Source: an uncultured Flavobacteriales bacterium (GTDB lineage Bacteria; Bacteroidota; Bacteroidia; Flavobacteriales_D; Crocinitomicaceae). Taken from it: a stretch of 45,403 nt of DNA. Under the pieces are notes generated by a model that worked only from the letters and a program-made list of their open reading frames with translations, had not been told where the DNA came from and ran no database searches. The stretch is taken from the NCBI GenBank assembly GCA_903945495.1, contig CAJAVU010000019.1:1-45403 (forward strand), given 5' to 3'. Below, one piece after another: positions 20,001 through 27,533 of the stretch; within the stretch, counting starts at the first letter, position 1; each line of letters opens with the position of its first letter. The position numbers were made by a program, and so were the translations under genes.

Positions 20001-20147
20001 GGACATAGAATTAGTGAAATGGATTATCAAATTAAAGAAGGAATGAACATCATTCCAATGCACGCGAAAGATCTAGATGCAGGTGTCTATTTCATTCGAG
20101 TAGTAAATGGAACTGATTCATACTTGAAAAAAGTAGTAATTAAATAG
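17085..20147 (+). CDS. T9SS cargo protein with C-type lectin domain and Ig-like repeats
   Basis: A 1020-aa secreted protein with a long-n-region signal peptide (about residues 18-38, cleaved near NYAQTA). Residues about 40-153 form a beta-rich module also present in the next gene. Residues about 155-325 are a C-type lectin-like domain: WTTAKAFAETQSYFGRIGYL, ATISEQSENSF, WIGCSDN, FHWVTGPEKG, then EPN at 280-282 and WND at 308-310. Those two motifs are calcium and sugar ligands in mannose-type lectins. Three Cys-containing Ig-like repeats follow (about 350-620), then a region ending in LPVTLTQFSATCE and a type A T9SS sorting domain (VFPNPTDGDFAIEI to YLKKVVIK). It is probably a surface-attached glycan-binding adhesin (inference). 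A terminator follows 8 bp after the stop. Confidence 0.85.
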   Translation: MHRKITPFKNNEFTSFNFWKTACFFVAALFVTGMNYAQTAASSMDITGSNSTNTITNNTVSYVDQNILVTANGTINGFIVTITDSYTSGDVLSYTGSLPGSVSAVSFNTTTRSLVFNGSATAAQWQDLLRRVTLQTTSATCFPESRKVAFIAGDCYFNPLNNHYYRYRSTGESWTTAKAFAETQSYFGRIGYLATISEQSENSFISILIGQNSWIGCSDNYSVINTAAGYTKYAAQSNAEGKFHWVTGPEKGTQIRLGNAVAPAVGGAVAGVYQNWGGSEPNDYPTNNTYTLSQEDYGHMYSGTGGLWNDFPNTQSIGSVIEFGGMPLDNTTSQVVFTRNIYINGAPSGTITGGNTSVCPGGSATLTLSGLSGSVVSWEYSLDNFLTAGTTIVNTTTTLSLTGITETRYYRAIVNSSSGCSSLATSSTPVYVSNTIAGNIAAANNIICPGSQAAFTLFGNNGSVINWQVSTSSTFASGNTTIANTSTTMSYTLASTGTYYFRAQVQNNGCTAVYTNIYTITVTSGTAPVGGTVTSEEYCGGSNAGTLTLSGHTGSISKWQYSIDGGIVWTDISNTTTSQSFSGITSNRMYRALVTNGSCGSAYSSNGSITVYGSTVTKWLGTTSTNWGDASNWCGGIADNGMDVVVTSSAPNNLVLDQNRLVGSFNFNGSNKIIILGNNTLTANGFTGTSSLNYVQTNGTGKLKMNVANNSTVLFPVSNSAYNPVSITNNSGNSDDFSVRVLDEVYTNGLTGAVMSTSRIKRTWDISKTYANGGSGINFTFNWNPAEVYNVTTPMLNHYNGTDWDAQTGASSSTANSMTYVGYTGTFSPFAISNSGDPLPVTLTQFSATCETENTTIEWQTASEQNSDVFVIERSENGKDWSTVDEVAAAGNSNTMINYMYKDYGRSRGLNYYQLQQIDVDGKITTYGPISAMCDIEIVEIAVFPNPTDGDFAIEISAPQTEKYLVIFETADGHRISEMDYQIKEGMNIIPMHAKDLDAGVYFIRVVNGTDSYLKKVVIK

Positions 20148-20155
20148 CAAGATGG

Positions 20156-20187
20156 CGGGTGTTTTCATTCAGGAAATGCCCGTTTTC
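20156..20187 (+). terminator. Rho-independent terminator
   Basis: An 11-bp stem (20156-20166 with 20172-20182, three G-T wobbles) closes an ATTCA loop and is followed by TTTT. It ends the lectin-domain gene transcript. Confidence 0.75.
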
Positions 20188-20338
20188 AGTGTTCTTAAGT
20201 TAAAGTGTTTAGGGTGAAATACGTGATTATACGTATTTCACTCAAACATTCAATGTTGAAGTGTGATTGATTGAATTCTAGATAGATATTTGCTCTATGA
20301 ATTCGTTGACTCGAAACCAACGATAGGAACTAATGCTT

Positions 20339-22150
20339 ATGAAAAAGTTTGGTACAAGTATGAAAAAAGTAAAATTAGCAGCGAGTCTACTGTTGTTAAT
20401 GAATCATTTTGGTTTGAATGCGCAAACCTACAATGCCGCATATAATACAATTAGTTTTGGTGGCTCAGGTGTGACCATTACGAACAAGGTTGGAACTGGG
20501 ACTGCTTTAAACAATATTGTTCTTTACCAGAATGTTATTACAATTGGCGGCCAGCAAATTGATGCAATTGTGCGTACACAAGAATTAAGTAATGCGTCAA
20601 TTACTACTTATGATTACACTGGAACATCTTCTACTGCTTCCAACAATTTACCAAGTTTCTTCTCACCACAATTCAATTTTGGAACAGGCGGAGGATACGC
20701 TGTTTTTAAAATCCAATTTATTTTAGGTGGATCGTACACTAATTCTACAAACACAGGTACATTGGTGACACTTCAAAATGTGCGATTAAACACCTATGAT
20801 TTAGATGGAAATGGAACAGGAGGAACAAATCAATATGCTGAATTCGGAGGATTTTCAATATCTGAATTGGGAAGCCCTTCAAATGTAGCCATGACCTACA
20901 ATAGTACATTAGGATTAACAAAATTTAGAACATCTATTTCAACAAATACGATTGATGTAACAGATGTTCGAAACCGGGTGCGCGTATCCTATAGTTACAT
21001 TAGCGAATTTACAACCAAGATTGGTGCAGAAGGTTCAGGTGCTGCCTATTTTTTCCTCGATTTTTCAGCTGGAGCAACATTTACATCTGCAATTTCTTAT
21101 GCCGCTCCATCACTGGATTTAAATACCAATACCGCCGGTTTGGATAATGTAACGAACATGCTTGCACCGGATGTTAAGAATTTCACTTCAGGTTCGAGTA
21201 ATATCACCTATTCAGGACCAACGTTGGATAATTTGAAATTAAATTTTTCCACCATTCAAATTTTAGACGGTGCAAATGAAAAATTATTGATATCAGGAGC
21301 AACAAGTGGAGGAACAATTCCATTGAATTTTACAAATGCTCAAGTTATTTCAAATGTTGTTGTTGGAGGTGTAACATATGCCGTTGTAGCATCTGTATCA
21401 GGAGGGAAGAGCTTTTTAACTTTTACCAAAAGTGGAGGTGGAACTTTAACGCTTGCTCAGGTGGAAGGATTGTTGGATGCACTACAATATCAAAATGCAG
21501 CTTCAAATGCTACAAAAGCTTGGCGCTATTTTAATGTGACAACCGTGGCAGGAAGTTTTGAAACACCAGTTGCTCAATTTCAAGTAAATATTGACAATGT
21601 TCTGCCTGTTGAATTAACGTCATTTGCAGTAAATTGTGAAAACGATTATTCAATTGTTTCATGGCAAACTGCTTCTGAACATAATTCAGCTTCATTCATT
21701 TTGGAAAGAAGTGCAGATGGTAAAGAGTGGGAAGCAATTACAGAACTAGAAGCAGCTGGTAATAGCAATTCAACAATCGACTATCAATACGAAGATTTAA
21801 CTTCTTATCGTTTTGTAGGATATTATAGATTGATACAGGTTGATTTAGACGGTAAACAAAAAGTCTATGATCCAATTTATACGAATTGTTCAAAAAGTGA
21901 AAATGAAGTAGAAATTTATCCAAATCCTGTACAAGGTGATTTTGTAATAGCGGTTTCTTCTTTGGCTAGTGAAAAAGTTTCAATTGAATTTATAAACGCA
22001 AATGGGATGCTTGTTTTATCCAAAATCTACGATGCGTCAAACGGATTTAATCACTACAATTTCAATTCACAAGAATTAATAAGTGGGATTTATTTTGTTC
22101 GTGTTTTTACAAATGATACACAAACAATCAAAAAATTAATTGTTAAGTAA
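20339..22150 (+). CDS. T9SS cargo protein with beta-rich repeats
   Basis: A secreted protein of 603 aa from ATG 20339 (ATG 20333 would add two residues; an internal ATG at 20360 also gives a signal peptide). The signal peptide ends near NHFGLNAQT. The body is Gly/Ser/Thr/Asn-rich beta structure. A module near residues 290-425 (ILDGANEKLLISGATSGGTI to LTLAQVEGLLDALQYQNA) resembles the N-terminal module of the upstream lectin protein. After LPVELTSFAVNCE and a fibronectin-like segment (WQTASEHNSASFILERSADG) comes a type A sorting domain (IYPNPVQGDFVIAV to TIKKLIVK). The two neighbours share this whole C-terminal layout, so they are probably related surface proteins. The ligand or activity is unknown. 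Confidence 0.82.
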   Translation: MKKFGTSMKKVKLAASLLLLMNHFGLNAQTYNAAYNTISFGGSGVTITNKVGTGTALNNIVLYQNVITIGGQQIDAIVRTQELSNASITTYDYTGTSSTASNNLPSFFSPQFNFGTGGGYAVFKIQFILGGSYTNSTNTGTLVTLQNVRLNTYDLDGNGTGGTNQYAEFGGFSISELGSPSNVAMTYNSTLGLTKFRTSISTNTIDVTDVRNRVRVSYSYISEFTTKIGAEGSGAAYFFLDFSAGATFTSAISYAAPSLDLNTNTAGLDNVTNMLAPDVKNFTSGSSNITYSGPTLDNLKLNFSTIQILDGANEKLLISGATSGGTIPLNFTNAQVISNVVVGGVTYAVVASVSGGKSFLTFTKSGGGTLTLAQVEGLLDALQYQNAASNATKAWRYFNVTTVAGSFETPVAQFQVNIDNVLPVELTSFAVNCENDYSIVSWQTASEHNSASFILERSADGKEWEAITELEAAGNSNSTIDYQYEDLTSYRFVGYYRLIQVDLDGKQKVYDPIYTNCSKSENEVEIYPNPVQGDFVIAVSSLASEKVSIEFINANGMLVLSKIYDASNGFNHYNFNSQELISGIYFVRVFTNDTQTIKKLIVK

Positions 22151-22175
22151 ACCAATCATTCAAGACAATTAGGTG

Positions 22176-22205
22176 AAATCCAGTTCGAAAGGACTGGATT
22201 TTTTA
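22176..22205 (+). terminator. Rho-independent terminator, GAAA tetraloop
   Basis: An 11-bp stem (22176-22186 with 22191-22201, one T-G wobble) with a GAAA loop runs into TTTT. It sits between convergent genes and ends the rightward T9SS cargo gene. The minus-strand side has only a short T-run, so it is mainly unidirectional. Confidence 0.85.
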
Positions 22206-22406
22206 GTTTTCTAAAAAGAGTAAAAGTAAAATCACACCAATGATGACAAACAATAAATACAATTTTGGATCGCGGTAAATGGGTTTTTTTCCTCGTTTCG
22301 TTAAACGTTCGTAATCGTGATGCAAACGCGAGAAGTCCTTCTGACGCTTGATTTGCTCGTCAGTTGGCTCTAATTTTTTATCTGTATTGACTGAAAACTT
22401 TCTCAT
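22203..22406 (-). CDS. Small single-span membrane protein downstream of an ECF sigma factor
   Basis: A 67-aa protein with a highly charged N-terminal part (residues 1-48, including KRQKDFSRLHHDYERLTKRG) and one C-terminal transmembrane helix (LYLLFVIIGVILLLLFLE). This is a tail-anchored topology with the charged part in the cytoplasm. Its ATG lies 1 bp after the sigma-factor stop, so the two are translationally coupled. Small membrane proteins beside ECF sigma factors often act as anti-sigma factors, but this one is much shorter than the usual kind and has no recognisable anti-sigma domain. A regulatory role is inference from position only. Confidence 0.7.
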   Translation of the reverse strand: MRKFSVNTDKKLEPTDEQIKRQKDFSRLHHDYERLTKRGKKPIYRDPKLYLLFVIIGVILLLLFLEN

Positions 22407-22407
22407 C

Positions 22408-22992
22408 TTAGTGTTCGCTACGTTCTGTGGTATCTACCCACTTTTTGTTTAACTTTTCCAATATGCGGTAAACACGCATTTTTGCATTTGCTTCTGTAAT
22501 ACTGTAAATATCAGCAATTTCTTTGAAACTCAATTCTTGAAAAAAGCGCAATTCAATTAAATCCAAATGCTCTTGTTCCATGCCGTTTAGCAATTCAACC
22601 AACTGTTCTTGATCATCTGCCGACATGTATTTCCCAATATTTGCTTCATCACACAAATCCTTGAATTTACCTTCATCGATGTCAACTGTATACTCTTTTT
22701 TAGCATTACGAAAAAACATCGAAACTTCATTCTGTGCAATGCGATACAGCCAACTGCAAAATGGCAAACCACGATCTTCGTATTTCCCAATGTTTGCCAT
22801 TGCTTTCATAAAGGTTTGCTGCGTTAAATCACCAGCAACTTCTTCATTTCCACCCAAACGTTTAAATACAAATCTGAAAATACGATCAAAATAGGTGTTA
22901 TACAATTCACCAAAATAAAACGAATCTTGCTTCGCCAATTCAATTAGCTCTGCTTCACTCAAATTTTTTCTATGTCGTCGAAAGTTGAACAA
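22408..22992 (-). CDS. RNA polymerase sigma factor, ECF (sigma-70) family
   Basis: A 194-aa sigma factor. Region 2 spans about residues 25-95 (FGELYNTYFDRIFRFVFKRL, DLTQQTFMKAMANIGKY, FCSWLYRIAQNEVSMFFR). Region 4 spans about 130-185 (HLDLIELRFFQELSFKEIAD, then ITEANAKMRVYRILEKL, the helix-turn-helix for -35 recognition). Length and two-domain layout fit ECF sigmas. No ATG precedes region 2: an in-frame TAA lies five codons upstream of TTG 22992-22990, so TTG is the likely start. The following gene is a 67-aa membrane protein 1 bp away. No classic FecR-type anti-sigma is adjacent. Its regulon cannot be told from this window. Confidence 0.92.
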   Translation of the reverse strand: MFNFRRHRKNLSEAELIELAKQDSFYFGELYNTYFDRIFRFVFKRLGGNEEVAGDLTQQTFMKAMANIGKYEDRGLPFCSWLYRIAQNEVSMFFRNAKKEYTVDIDEGKFKDLCDEANIGKYMSADDQEQLVELLNGMEQEHLDLIELRFFQELSFKEIADIYSITEANAKMRVYRILEKLNKKWVDTTERSEH

Positions 22993-23040
22993 GTCGTTTT
23001 GTTTTTAGTGTAAATGTGGTTTTTTTTAAAAGTAACAATT

Positions 23041-23132
23041 TAGTGATTAGAAAATAGAAACTAGTGATTAGAAAATAGAAAACAGTCACAACCCTCTAGT
23101 CACTGTTCATTAGTCACTAGTTTCTAATCACG
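23041..23132. repeat. Clustered direct and inverted short repeats (TAGTGATTAGAAAATAGAAA)
   Basis: Two tandem 21-22-bp direct copies of TAGTGATTAGAAAATAGAAA (from 23041 and 23062) are followed by CTAGTCACTG, TTAGTCACTAG and the inverted arm ACTAGTTTCTAATCAC ending at 23131. The whole block can fold into a long imperfect hairpin that overlaps the stop codon of the short-chain dehydrogenase gene. It may act as a terminator for that gene or be a member of an intergenic repeat family. Confidence 0.7.
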
Positions 23133-23820
23133 GGGTAGATAATGAAACCGGCAAAATCTTCCCATTAAACCACTGATTTCCATTCAAGGCAAAATCAGCA
23201 ATGTATTCCGCCATTTTTTCTGCTGAAACGGGTGCTTCATAGCCTGGGAACGCTTCTTCCAACATTTCTGTTTGAGCAGCGCCAAGACACAAGCAATTCA
23301 TTTTGATGGTCGAATCTTTGTATTCTTCAGAAAACAATTCGGTGAAACTACATAACGCCGCTTTGGAAGTGGAGTAGGCGCTTAATCCAGCGAATTTAAC
23401 GCTTCCCTGAAAACCACCCATCGAACTAATGTTGACGATATGACTTCCAGCTGGATTCATTTTCGAAACGGCTGCTTGAACGGTTTCCATTACACCAACA
23501 ACATTTACTTGGTAGCACGATGATAAATCAGCATGACTCAATTCTGTAAACGGCTTGTTGACCAATAATCCAGCGTTGTTAATCAATACGTCGATTTTGT
23601 CAAGGTTCCAGAAAATACCTTCAGCTTGCGAGCGAACATTTGAACTTAAATCAAATGCCATTGGAACAACATTCGTTAAGTGCTGAAAAGCGGTTTTCAT
23701 CTTTTCAACATCGCGCGACAAGGCTATAACATGATGTTCTTGATTACTCGCTAAAAGTTGAACGAGTGCATTTCCAATTCCACGGCTCGCGCCAACAACA
23801 ACGATCGTTTTCTTACTCAT
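23128..23820 (-). CDS. Short-chain dehydrogenase/reductase
   Basis: A 230-aa Rossmann-fold oxidoreductase. The N-terminal nucleotide-binding motif is VVGASRGIGNALVQLLAS (residues 8-25) with the TGxxxGxG-like pattern. NNAG is at about 80-83, and the catalytic Ser-Tyr-Lys is visible as NISSMGG and AYSTSKAAL. Its ATG overlaps the last eight bases of the second PaaE-type reductase gene, so they are cotranscribed. That ties it to phenylacetate metabolism by position; a role in handling a pathway hydroxyacyl or aldehyde intermediate is inference. The known pathway uses PaaH and PaaZ for those steps, neither present here. Substrate unassigned. Confidence 0.88.
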   Translation of the reverse strand: MSKKTIVVVGASRGIGNALVQLLASNQEHHVIALSRDVEKMKTAFQHLTNVVPMAFDLSSNVRSQAEGIFWNLDKIDVLINNAGLLVNKPFTELSHADLSSCYQVNVVGVMETVQAAVSKMNPAGSHIVNISSMGGFQGSVKFAGLSAYSTSKAALCSFTELFSEEYKDSTIKMNCLCLGAAQTEMLEEAFPGYEAPVSAEKMAEYIADFALNGNQWFNGKILPVSLSTP

Positions 23821-24889
23821 CGAAACTGATAATTAATTCTTCGCTCGTTGGATGTGCTTGACACGTCAAAATATAGCCTTCTTCAATGTCTTTATCCGTT
23901 AATGAATAATTGATTTTCATTGAAGCACTTCCTTTTTTAATTTTTGCTTTACACGACGAACAAACACCACCTTTACAAGAGAAAGGAGCATCCATTCCTT
24001 CGTTTTCAACAGCTTCCAACAACGATTTTCCATCTGTTGGTAAGTTGAATTCAATCATTTCGTGATCTAAAATCGCTTTTACTTTACTTGTACCTTTGAA
24101 CGCTGCAGTTACGACTTGTTCTGCTGATTTCATTAAAACAGGTGTCGTGAACAATTCGAAATGAATTTTAGCTTTCGCAACACCAAACAATTCAAGTGCT
24201 TCTTTTACATCCAAAATTAGTTGTTCTGGTCCACACAAGAAAAAGGCATCCGCTTTCAATAAATCAAGATTTGCTTTGATTTGTTCCGTAAACGATTCTT
24301 TCGTAATGCGTCCGTGAACTGTTCCTTCAACAGATTCTCCACTTAAGAAATGAGTTGTTTTTACATGCGCTAAGGCCGAAAGTTCGTTGGCTGCAATGGT
24401 TGATGCTGTAGTTCTGTTTCCATAAAACAAGTGAACCGTTCCATTCGTGTTGTTCATTGATTTTGCAATCGATAGGATAGGAGTGATTCCACTTCCTGCT
24501 GCGATCGCAACAACTGTTTTCGCATCTTTATCCAAGGTAAACGAACCTTCTGGTTTTGAAATGTGAAGTTCAGTTCCAGCACTTATTTCAGTGTTCAAGT
24601 AGTTCGACATTTTTCCATTCGCAATGGCTTTTACCGCAACAGCCAATTTTTCTGTTGGACCACTACAAATCGAATACGAACGACGTTCTTCTTTACCGTT
24701 GATATCTGCCGCAATGTTAATGTATTGACCAGGAATAAATTCAAATTCTTTGCTCAAATCTGCAGGAACATCAAATACAACTTTTACAGTATCGCTTGTT
24801 AAACGTTCGATGGCACCAACTGGAATTTCGTAAAATCCTTTTTTCGCTTGATTGCCTTTATCTTTTTTAAAAATCCCAAATAATGCCAT
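23813..24889 (-). CDS. paaE: PaaE-type 2Fe-2S/FAD oxidoreductase, second copy
   Basis: A 358-aa electron-transfer protein. It has an FAD-binding barrel (RRSYSIC at residues 69-75) and an NAD(P)-binding domain (AAGSGITPILSIAK from about 130, then LCGPEQLILDV). The C-terminal plant-type ferredoxin domain has ligands Cys305, Cys310, Cys313 and Cys343 (CKGGVCSSC, then LTCQAHP). PaaE passes electrons from NADPH to the di-iron centre of the PaaABC phenylacetyl-CoA epoxidase. Compared with the first copy it has a ~15-residue basic N-terminal extension (MALFGIFKKDKGNQAKK). It starts 5 bp after the first copy's stop and overlaps the SDR gene by 8 bp. Which copy serves the epoxidase cannot be told. Confidence 0.85.
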   Translation of the reverse strand: MALFGIFKKDKGNQAKKGFYEIPVGAIERLTSDTVKVVFDVPADLSKEFEFIPGQYINIAADINGKEERRSYSICSGPTEKLAVAVKAIANGKMSNYLNTEISAGTELHISKPEGSFTLDKDAKTVVAIAAGSGITPILSIAKSMNNTNGTVHLFYGNRTTASTIAANELSALAHVKTTHFLSGESVEGTVHGRITKESFTEQIKANLDLLKADAFFLCGPEQLILDVKEALELFGVAKAKIHFELFTTPVLMKSAEQVVTAAFKGTSKVKAILDHEMIEFNLPTDGKSLLEAVENEGMDAPFSCKGGVCSSCKAKIKKGSASMKINYSLTDKDIEEGYILTCQAHPTSEELIISFDE

Positions 24890-24894
24890 AATTT

Positions 24895-25965
24895 TTATTC
24901 GTCAAATGATACGATTAATTTTTCGCTTGTTGGATGTGCTTGACATGTTAAAATGTAGCCAGCTTCAACTTCGTCTTTTTCCAAAGCATAATTGACATCC
25001 ATTTTTGCAGTTCCTTCCATGATTTTCGCTTTACACGTACAGCAAACACCACCTTTACAAGCAAATGGTAAATCAGCACCAGCACGTTGGGCAGCATCCA
25101 AAATCGTTTCTCCATCAGAATTCAAGGCTAAATCAATTGTATCGCCATCCAAAATAATTGAAACATTTGATGCAATTGCCGCTTCTGTGCTCGGAGCAAC
25201 TTCCACCGTTTTCTTAACACCTGGCGTTGTAAATAGTTCAAAATGAATCGCTTTTTCAGTGACACCATTTTCCAACATGCTATCTTTTACACCCAAAATC
25301 ATTTCTTCTGGACCACAAACGTAAACTGCATCGATGGTATCGTTTGCTAAAAATGCTTTGAACAAATCATCACATTTCTCTTTGTTGATACGCCCTTTTT
25401 GAATGGTATTTCCTAAACTCTCACGTGACAATACATGTACAACACGTAAGCGATTCATATACGTGTTTTTCAACGCTTCAACCTCTTCGCGGAAGATGAT
25501 TGAGTTGAAATTTTTATTTCCGTAGAATAAATTCACTTCACTGTTTGGCTCCTCTTTCAAAGCAGTTTTGGCGATCGAAAGAATGGGTGTAATTCCACTT
25601 CCAGCAGCAAATAGTGCATACGTTTTTTTAGCATTTGCATCTGGTTTCAAGCAGAAATTTCCAGTTGGAGTCATTACTTCCATTGTATCTCCAGCTTTTA
25701 ATGAAGCATTTGCATATGTTGAAAAAACTCCATTTTCCACTTGTTTAACAGCGACGCGCCATTCATTTTCAAACGGAGCAGAACACAAAGAATACGAACG
25801 ACGCGTATCAGCGCCATTGATAATTGCCTTCAATGTCAAATACTGTCCTGGTAAAAACGAATAGTCTGATGTTAATGCTGTTGGAACCTCAAATGCAATA
25901 GATACAGTGTCTTCTGTTTCTTTACGAACATCTGCAATTTGCAAGCTATGAAACTTAGGAGTCAT
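24895..25965 (-). CDS. paaE: Phenylacetyl-CoA epoxidase reductase PaaE, first copy
   Basis: A 356-aa reductase of the same layout as its downstream neighbour: FAD barrel (RRSYSLC at 55-61), NAD(P) domain (GSGITPILSI at 122-131; VCGPEEMILGV from 216) and a C-terminal 2Fe-2S ferredoxin domain with Cys303, Cys308, Cys311 and Cys341. Cys309 is an extra, non-ligand cysteine (GVCCTCK). It is the first leftward gene from the divergent paa control region, so it is the natural partner of paaABCD. Placing paaE divergent from paaABCD, rather than as the fifth gene, is unlike the E. coli order. A -7-like TAAATTTG on the minus strand at 25993-25986 would give a short leader. Confidence 0.9.
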   Translation of the reverse strand: MTPKFHSLQIADVRKETEDTVSIAFEVPTALTSDYSFLPGQYLTLKAIINGADTRRSYSLCSAPFENEWRVAVKQVENGVFSTYANASLKAGDTMEVMTPTGNFCLKPDANAKKTYALFAAGSGITPILSIAKTALKEEPNSEVNLFYGNKNFNSIIFREEVEALKNTYMNRLRVVHVLSRESLGNTIQKGRINKEKCDDLFKAFLANDTIDAVYVCGPEEMILGVKDSMLENGVTEKAIHFELFTTPGVKKTVEVAPSTEAAIASNVSIILDGDTIDLALNSDGETILDAAQRAGADLPFACKGGVCCTCKAKIMEGTAKMDVNYALEKDEVEAGYILTCQAHPTSEKLIVSFDE

Positions 25966-26508
25966 GAAATTAATTTTTTAAGCTCCAAATTTAAGCATTT
26001 GTATTGGAAATTTGACTGTTTTTAGTGGAATAGTAGTTGATCAGTTTTAACATCATTCATTTTCCTTTTTATCTCCTTTTTAGAACTGGGAATCCAATTT
26101 TCCTTTTGAATACTTGTCACATTTATTGATTTTTTTTTAGAAAATAGCGGTTTTTGAATAAGGCTAATCCTTACTGTTTATAAGGGTTTTAGGTTTTTTA
26201 TAAATGGTAACTAGATGGATAAAGCATGGATAAGCCATAGATAAAGCATAGATACTGTATGGATAGTGTATGAAATCAATAAGTGCTTTTTAAATATTTC
26301 AGAAAAAATAGGATTGCAAGAAACTTAAACCAATTAGGGCATCTCCAATTTCTAGATAAGTTTTTAGAACAAACATTCGCTAAAATTCACATTTCTAAGC
26401 GATTTTGTACTTGAATTTTATTTGCGTGCTTTCTCAAACCTTTTTTATCCTCACTTGTTTATTTCACTAAACTTATTTCCTTAAATTTGTCATTGAGAGA
26501 AAACCGTT
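25966..26508. promoter_or_regulatory. Divergent paaE/paaA control region (543 bp)
   Basis: No credible gene lies here. On the minus strand TAAATTTG (25993-25986) sits about 20 bp from the paaE start. On the plus strand TAAATTTG (26482-26489) sits 19 bp before the paaA ATG. Both match the Bacteroidetes -7 element TAnnTTTG and are the same octamer. For paaA a TTG at 26455-26457 is present, but the 24-bp spacer is slightly long; no good -33 was found for paaE. An array of 11-bp repeats occupies the exact middle. No PaaX- or PaaR-type regulator gene is adjacent. Confidence 0.6.
26215..26269. repeat. Five tandem 11-bp direct repeats (ATRGATAAAGC)
   Basis: The units are ATGGATAAAGC, ATGGATAAGCC, ATAGATAAAGC, ATAGATACTGT and ATGGATAGTGT. 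All five keep AT-R-GATA at positions 1-7, and a decayed sixth (ATGAAATCAAT) follows at 26270. The period is one DNA helical turn, so the conserved half of each unit faces the same side. The array is centred at about 26242, within 5 bp of the midpoint between the paaE and paaA start codons. Confidence 0.85.
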
Positions 26509-27456
26509 ATGAGAGACATTAATATTTCAGAATTGGAACAAAAGTTTCAAGCAAAGATTGATAATGATGTAAAAATCGAACCGAATGATTGGATGCCAGA
26601 AGAGTATCGTCAAACATTGATTCGTCAGATTTCACAGCATGCACATTCAGAAATTGTAGGAATGTTGCCAGAAGGTAACTGGATTACACGCGCACCAAAC
26701 TTACGCCGTAAAGCTGTTCTTCTTGCGAAAGTACAAGATGAAGCGGGACACGGATTGTATTTGTACAGTGCCACTGAAACTTTAGGTGCTGATCGTGAAG
26801 AAACAATCGATGATTTACACACTGGAAAAGCGAAATATTCGTCAATTTTCAATTATCCAACATTAACGTGGGCCGATATGGGCGCAATTGGTTGGTTAGT
26901 TGACGGTGCTGCGATTATGAATCAAGTTCCTTTGTGTCGTTGTTCGTACGGACCCTATGCGCGTGCAATGGTCCGTGTTTGCAAGGAAGAATCATTCCAC
27001 CAACGTCAAGGTTTTGAAATCATGGCGCACTTAGCACAAGGAACTCCTGAACAAAAAGCAATGGCGCAAGATGCCTTGAACCGTTTCTGGTGGCCGTCGT
27101 TAATGATGTTTGGTCCTAGCGATGCTGATTCGAAACACACAGCACAATCTGTTCAATGGAAAATTAAACGTCACACAAACGACGAATTACGTCAACAATT
27201 TGTGGATGTGACGGTTCCTCAAGCTGCATTAATCGGCTTAACTGTTCCTGATAAAGATTTAAAATTCAACGAAGAAACTGGACATTATGAGTTTGGTGAA
27301 ATTGATTGGACAGAATTCTGGGAAGTAGTGAAAGGAAACGGTCCTTGCAACAAAGAACGTGTGGATGCGCGCCGAAAAGCGAAAGAAAATGGAATGTGGG
27401 TGAGAGAAGCTGCGAATGCATTTGCTGCAAAACGTGCTGCTCGTAAAAGCGCATAA
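26509..27456 (+). CDS. paaA: Phenylacetyl-CoA 1,2-epoxidase subunit PaaA (catalytic)
   Basis: A 315-aa di-iron oxygenase subunit that epoxidises phenylacetyl-CoA, the first oxygen-dependent step of aerobic phenylacetate degradation. Ferritin-like helices carry the metal ligands: Glu48 (HSEIVG), the first E-x-x-H at Glu78/His81 ([10 protein letters not shown]) and the second at Glu161/His164 (ESFHQRQG). The substrate-pocket and PaaC-interface segments are intact and length is normal. It is first in paaABCD, 77 bp before paaB. A TAAATTTG -7 element lies 19 bp upstream of the ATG. Confidence 0.97.
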   Translation: MRDINISELEQKFQAKIDNDVKIEPNDWMPEEYRQTLIRQISQHAHSEIVGMLPEGNWITRAPNLRRKAVLLAKVQDEAGHGLYLYSATETLGADREETIDDLHTGKAKYSSIFNYPTLTWADMGAIGWLVDGAAIMNQVPLCRCSYGPYARAMVRVCKEESFHQRQGFEIMAHLAQGTPEQKAMAQDALNRFWWPSLMMFGPSDADSKHTAQSVQWKIKRHTNDELRQQFVDVTVPQAALIGLTVPDKDLKFNEETGHYEFGEIDWTEFWEVVKGNGPCNKERVDARRKAKENGMWVREAANAFAAKRAARKSA

Positions 27457-27533
27457 TTTCAATCAGAGAAAAAGAATAAAGATTGATAAAGGTTGACTTT
27501 TTTAAGAAGTTAAGCCATCAAAAATAAGTGAAG

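Noticed and set aside
23813-25965. Adjacent PaaE copies as an assembly artefact
   Set aside because: The copies differ throughout in DNA and protein, have different N-termini and keep intact frames, so they are true paralogues.
26215-26269. Possible CRISPR array or short leader peptide in the 11-bp repeats
   Set aside because: There are no spacers and units are only 11 bp; ATGs inside open only frames of 4-9 codons with no supporting signal.
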